A program made the position numbers and the translations under genes. Of a DNA stretch of 64,000 bases, positions 60,712 through 64,000 are shown one piece after another. The notes under the pieces are model-generated. The model had not been told where the DNA came from, searched no databases, and worked only from the letters and a program-made list of their open reading frames with translations. Origin of the DNA: Candidatus Thiodiazotropha endoloripes (GTDB taxonomy: Bacteria > Pseudomonadota > Gammaproteobacteria > Chromatiales > Chromatiaceae); assembly GCF_001708965.1 (NCBI RefSeq), contig NZ_LVJW01000008.1, forward strand, positions 1-64,000, written 5' to 3'. The stretch's first letter is position 1. Each line of letters opens with the position of its first letter.

Positions 60712-61457
60712 TCACCCGGCTTGGCGTGGCACTACTGCTGGGGATGACCCTGCCGATCAGTATGACGGCTCGCGCCCTGACCCTTGAAAGCCCGGTCGAA
60801 CAGGTACAGCTGGTCGAACTCTTTACCTCACACGGTTGCAGCAGTTGCCCGCCGGCAGACCGCTGGCTGGGAAAACTGGAGAGTCATCCCGGGCTTTGGC
60901 AGAAGCTGATTCCGATGGCGTTCCATGTGGACTACTGGGACTATCTGGGTTGGCAGGATCGATTTGCCTCCCCGGCCTATAGTCAACGGCAGCGGCAGTA
61001 TCGTCAATCGGGCGCCATCCGATCCGTCTATACACCGGGGTTCGTGGTTAACGGCAAGGAGTGGCGAGGCTGGTTTCGTCATCCGAAGCTTGAGCTTGGC
61101 GAGGCAAAAAAGGTCGGTCGGTTGACCTTGGATGTGCAGCCCGGTGTTGCTGTTAAGGCCGAATTTTCCCCCCAGGCCGGTATCGATCAACAGGGGCTGG
61201 AGGCGAATCTGGTCATTCTCGGCTTTGATCTGCAGAGTGAGATTGGCGCCGGTGAAAACCGCGGCAGGACCCTCAGTGAGCATTTTGTGGTGTTGAGCCA
61301 CGGCCGCTCCCGGGTGCAGACCCATGCTGGCCAGTGGTCTCTCCCCTGGCCTGAGTTTTCCCGATCGGGCAGCAAGCGCCTGGCGGTTGTGCTCTGGTTG
61401 AGCCATCCGGAGAGTGGTGAGCCGGTTCAAGCGGTGGGTGGATGGCTGCCTGGATAG
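60708..61457 (+). CDS. DUF1223 family secreted thioredoxin-like protein
   Basis: 249 residues, ATG overlapping the msrB stop. Signal peptide LGVALLLGMTLPISMTARA. Thioredoxin-like motif ELFTSHGCSSCPPADRWLGKL (CSSC) followed by PMAFHVDYWDYLGWQDRFASPAYSQRQRQY and YTPGFVVNGKEWRGW, standard for DUF1223. A periplasmic disulfide-active protein is likely; coupling to MsrB suggests that it could recycle MsrB, which is inference from the overlap. Confidence 0.9.
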   Translation: MITRLGVALLLGMTLPISMTARALTLESPVEQVQLVELFTSHGCSSCPPADRWLGKLESHPGLWQKLIPMAFHVDYWDYLGWQDRFASPAYSQRQRQYRQSGAIRSVYTPGFVVNGKEWRGWFRHPKLELGEAKKVGRLTLDVQPGVAVKAEFSPQAGIDQQGLEANLVILGFDLQSEIGAGENRGRTLSEHFVVLSHGRSRVQTHAGQWSLPWPEFSRSGSKRLAVVLWLSHPESGEPVQAVGGWLPG

Positions 61458-61608
61458 GCTCATTTCAGCCATATCCCCACAGGTTGATCGGATTATCGGA
61501 GCCGCCAACTCGATACTATCCTGAAATTGCGCGAAGTTGGGCGCTATGCTAGAATCCGCACCAGAATTTTGCGACAGCTGTCGGTTGTCAGCCGCAGTGC
61601 TTTATAAT

Positions 61609-61637
61609 AAAACCCCGATAGCGGGGTTTTTTTATTT
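61609..61637 (+). terminator. Rho-independent terminator AAAACCCCG/CGGGGTTTT
   Basis: Nine-base perfect arms (61609-61617 and 61622-61630), ATAG loop, followed by TTTATTTTT. Marks the end of transcription before rimP. Confidence 0.85.
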
Positions 61638-61639
61638 TT

Positions 61640-61741
61640 AGAAAATAGGTGGTTACCGAGGCGGCGGTGCGTCGCTTGGATTGCCCGTTTTCTGCTATGA
61701 CAGGATGGGCCGTGTGCCCATTTTTTATTGCGGTGGGAAAA
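61640..61741 (+). ncRNA. rimP leader with attenuator-like hairpin
   Basis: The 5' region of rimP holds ATGGGC-CGTGT-GCCCAT followed directly by six T's (about 61706-61730), a terminator-like hairpin just before the gene. A rimP leader RNA with such a hairpin is known in gammaproteobacteria; autogenous control of the rimP-nusA-infB operon is the usual idea. Confidence 0.6.
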
Positions 61742-62200
61742 ATGAGGTCTGCGCCAGAACAACTGAAAACGCTCATACGTCAGGAGGTCGAACTTCTGGG
61801 CTATGAGTTAGTGGGCCTGGAGCTGACCGGGCAGGGCAAGGGCGGGTCCCTGTTGCGGGTCTATATCGACCATGCGGAAGGCATCTTGCTGGATGATTGT
61901 GTACAGGTCAGTCATCAGATCAGTGGTGTGCTTGATGTGGAAGACCCAATCAAGGAGCGCTATCAACTTGAGGTCTCGTCACCAGGTATGGACAGGCCGC
62001 TGTTTGAAGAGGCGCACTTTGAACGATTCAAAGGCAGCAAGGTGCGCCTTAAAACCCGTACCAAGATTGATGGCCGACACCGATTCACTGGTGAATTGGG
62101 CGGTGTGGAAGATAGTCAGGTTTTAATTGAAGAAGACGGGACACTCTATCGAATACCGATCGAGATGATCGATTCGGCTCGAGTAATACCGGAATTTTGA
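61742..62200 (+). CDS. rimP: Ribosome maturation factor RimP
   Basis: 152 residues from ATG 61742; the frame is open further up to 61649 but that part lies in the leader hairpin and is not RimP-like. Pattern: [52 protein letters not shown] then [14 protein letters not shown], the family signature. Helps assemble the 30S subunit. First gene of rimP-nusA-infB. Confidence 0.96.
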   Translation: MRSAPEQLKTLIRQEVELLGYELVGLELTGQGKGGSLLRVYIDHAEGILLDDCVQVSHQISGVLDVEDPIKERYQLEVSSPGMDRPLFEEAHFERFKGSKVRLKTRTKIDGRHRFTGELGGVEDSQVLIEEDGTLYRIPIEMIDSARVIPEF

Positions 62201-62214
62201 ATTGGGAAACATTG

Positions 62215-63708
62215 ATGAGTAAAGAGATATTGCTGGTCGTAGACGCGGTCTCCAATGAAAAAGATGTGGGAAAGTCCATCATCTTTGAAGCCATTGAAGC
62301 GGCGTTGGCGTCTGCCACGAGAAAACGTAATGGAGATGACATTCTCGTTCGGGTTGCGATCGATCGTACTTCCGGAGATTACGATACTTACCGCCGCTGG
62401 GAAGTTGTCGAGAGCTATGCGGAAGATGAGCCGGACGCACCACTGAGGCAGATCATCTTGGATGCTGCCCGGGAAGAGGATCCGGATATACAGATTGGCG
62501 ATTTCGTTGAAGAACCGATCGAGTCCATTGAGTTCGGACGGATTGCCGCTCAGGCAGCAAAACAGGTGATCGTACAGAAGGTGCGTGAAGCTGAGCGTGC
62601 CAAAGTGGTCGAGGCCTTCAAAGGGCGTGAAGGTGAACTGGTCACCGGTGTGGTGAAACGCATCGACCGGGGTAACATCTTCATGGATCTGGGTGGTAAT
62701 GCGGAGGCCTTCATCGGACGTGAACACATGATCCCCAAGGAGTCGATCCGGGTAGGTGATCGGATTCGCGGCTATCTCTATGAAGTCAGATCGGAGCCCA
62801 GAGGACCGCAACTGTTTATCAGCCGGACCATGCCTGAACTGCTGATCGAGCTGTTCAAGCTGGAAGTGCCTGAAGTGGGTGAGGGTCTGATCGAGATTCG
62901 CAGTGCAGCGCGGGATCCCGGATTACGTGCCAAAATTGCTGTTAAAGCATTGGATCAGCGCATCGATCCGGTTGGTGCTTGTGTCGGCATGCGTGGCTCA
63001 CGGGTGCAGGCTGTCTCCAACGAGCTGAATGGTGAGCGGGTCGATATCATTCTGTGGAATGACAACCCTGCACAGTTTGTGATCAACGCCATGTCGCCGG
63101 CGGATGTGGTCTCCATCGTGGTTGATGAAGATACCCACGCCATGGACGTGGCGGTCAGCGAGGAGAATCTCTCCCAAGCGATCGGACGTGGTGGACAGAA
63201 TGTTCGACTGGCCAGTCAGCTGACCGGTTGGGAGCTGAATGTCATGGACGAGGCCCAGGCCTCCGAGAAGAGTGAATCGGAAGCGAAAGGCTATATGGAC
63301 TCCTTTATGGATCAGTTGGATGTGGATGAGGATGTAGCTGCGATCCTGGTACAGGAAGGCTTTACCAGTGTCGATGAAGTCGCCTACGTACCGATTGAAG
63401 AGATGCTCTCCGTTGAGGAGTTCGATGAGGAGCTGGTAGAAGAACTGCGCAACAGAGCTAAGGACTATTTGTTGACTCGCGCGATTGCCAATGAAGAGGC
63501 TTTCCGTGAACCGGCCGATGATCTGCTGAACATGGACGGCATGGATCAGCAGCTCGCCTTCACCCTGGCCGGCCGGGGTGTGGTGACCATGGAGGATCTG
63601 GCAGAACAATCCATCGATGAACTGATGGAGATTGACGGTATGGATGAAGAGCGGGCAGGCCAGCTGATCATGACAGCGCGTGCTCCCTGGTTTGAAGAGG
63701 CGGAATAG
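62215..63708 (+). CDS. nusA: Transcription termination/antitermination factor NusA
   Basis: 497 residues from ATG 62215, close to E. coli NusA (495). N-terminal RNA-polymerase-binding domain, S1 domain ([28 protein letters not shown]), two KH domains ([26 protein letters not shown] and [20 protein letters not shown]), and two acidic C-terminal repeats ([49 protein letters not shown]). Modulates pausing and termination. 14 bp after rimP. Confidence 0.97.
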   Translation: MSKEILLVVDAVSNEKDVGKSIIFEAIEAALASATRKRNGDDILVRVAIDRTSGDYDTYRRWEVVESYAEDEPDAPLRQIILDAAREEDPDIQIGDFVEEPIESIEFGRIAAQAAKQVIVQKVREAERAKVVEAFKGREGELVTGVVKRIDRGNIFMDLGGNAEAFIGREHMIPKESIRVGDRIRGYLYEVRSEPRGPQLFISRTMPELLIELFKLEVPEVGEGLIEIRSAARDPGLRAKIAVKALDQRIDPVGACVGMRGSRVQAVSNELNGERVDIILWNDNPAQFVINAMSPADVVSIVVDEDTHAMDVAVSEENLSQAIGRGGQNVRLASQLTGWELNVMDEAQASEKSESEAKGYMDSFMDQLDVDEDVAAILVQEGFTSVDEVAYVPIEEMLSVEEFDEELVEELRNRAKDYLLTRAIANEEAFREPADDLLNMDGMDQQLAFTLAGRGVVTMEDLAEQSIDELMEIDGMDEERAGQLIMTARAPWFEEAE

Positions 63709-63773
63709 GTCACTCCGGTTTCTGGGTGAAGAAAAAGCAACAGATGGAAAAGGCAAATTCGAGAGGCTGATGA

Positions 63774-64000
63774 ATGAGTGAAGTAACGGTAGCACAACTT
63801 GCAAATGTCGTTGGCATTCCTGCCGATCTGTTGATGGAACAGTTGGCGGACGCCGGCATTCAGGCGAAAAGCCCTGAAGATAGGATTTCCGATGATGAGA
63901 AGGCGAAACTGCTGCTGCATCTGCGTGAGAGTCATGGCAAAAAGAAGACCTCAACGGTTACCGCACCCAGCAAGGTCACACTCAGGCGTAAAACGGTCAG
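63774..64000 (+). CDS. infB: Translation initiation factor IF-2, N-terminal part
   Basis: 75 residues visible; the gene runs off the window. Starts MSEVTVAQLANVVGIPADLLMEQLADAGIQ, the conserved IF2 N-terminal domain, then SPEDRISDDEKAKLLLHLRESHG. Standard neighbour of nusA. The ATG is 65 bp after the nusA stop. Confidence 0.95.
   Translation, partial: MSEVTVAQLANVVGIPADLLMEQLADAGIQAKSPEDRISDDEKAKLLLHLRESHGKKKTSTVTAPSKVTLRRKTV

Noticed and set aside
61458-61741. tRNA gene upstream of rimP, as in E. coli metY
   Set aside because: No cloverleaf, T-loop GTTCGA or CCA end is visible; only a terminator and the rimP leader hairpin are there.

Overview
The window looks like a chromosomal segment of a marine-type gammaproteobacterium. 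The rimP-nusA-infB order, the ArsJ and AcuR/AcuI pairs, the W/Mo formate dehydrogenase cluster and the sucrose-synthesis operon would fit a Sedimenticola- or Thiodiazotropha-like sulfur-oxidiser relative. That placement is recognition by eye; no rRNA or sulfur-oxidation gene lies in the window.

Layout. 1-6951: the 3' part of a giant repetitive adhesin (18 units of a 98-residue VCBS-like repeat, then 21 units of a 12-residue Arg/Asp/His repeat, a cadherin-like domain and a type I secretion-like C-terminus). 7.2-10.1 kb: a diguanylate cyclase and an HDOD protein. 10.7-12.3 kb: small unknown genes and a divergent Cro/CI-like pair with matched operators. 12.3-17.0 kb (minus): tupABC (tungstate ABC importer), mobA, mobB, moeA, read from a very good sigma-54 promoter. 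17.6-21.0 kb (plus): an NtrC-type response regulator and its histidine kinase. 21.1-22.3 kb: an HD hydrolase and moaB, the latter behind an FNR-like site. 23.3-26.2 kb (minus): moaA, fdhD and an excisionase-fold/periplasmic-binding-like regulator. 26.4-37.1 kb (plus): a large formate dehydrogenase cluster (DUF3305, DUF3306, polyferredoxin, TorD-like chaperone, Tat leader peptide protein, fdhA, fdhB, cytochrome b, NarI-like cytochrome b, HdrD-like Fe-S protein). 37.5-39.4 kb: a DUF4399 protein and a MOT1-type molybdate transporter. 39.6-45.8 kb: ArsJ arsenate-detoxification pair, MAPEG/TetR pair, GNAT, TrmO-like, and acuR-acuI. 46.2-51.9 kb: a compact eight-gene copper/thiol-redox-like cluster (FtsX-type ABC transporter, DsbB-like membrane protein, TlpA, DsbD_2-like, two NosL) with no nosZ. 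52.1-57.4 kb: sucrose-phosphate synthase/phosphatase, sugar kinase, amylosucrase. 57.5-59.8 kb: OmpR-type two-component system. 60.2-61.5 kb: MsrB and DUF1223. 61.6-64.0 kb: rimP leader, rimP, nusA, start of infB.

The strongest coherent story is a formate dehydrogenase / tungsten-molybdenum regulon. Four sites with exact GG-N10-GC spacing (sigma-54 -24/-12) lie before tupA, moaA, the DUF3305 gene and the torD-like gene. Related 15-bp elements occur upstream of the tup promoter and between the divergent moaA and fdh promoters. The NtrC-type regulator next to tupA is the obvious candidate activator. Metal uptake, pterin cofactor synthesis, sulfuration (FdhD), maturation (TorD) and the enzyme itself would then be switched on together. 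Fe-S and b-type cytochrome subunits would carry formate electrons to the quinone pool or an additional HdrD-like partner.

No tRNA, rRNA, CRISPR array, transposase or complete prophage was found.
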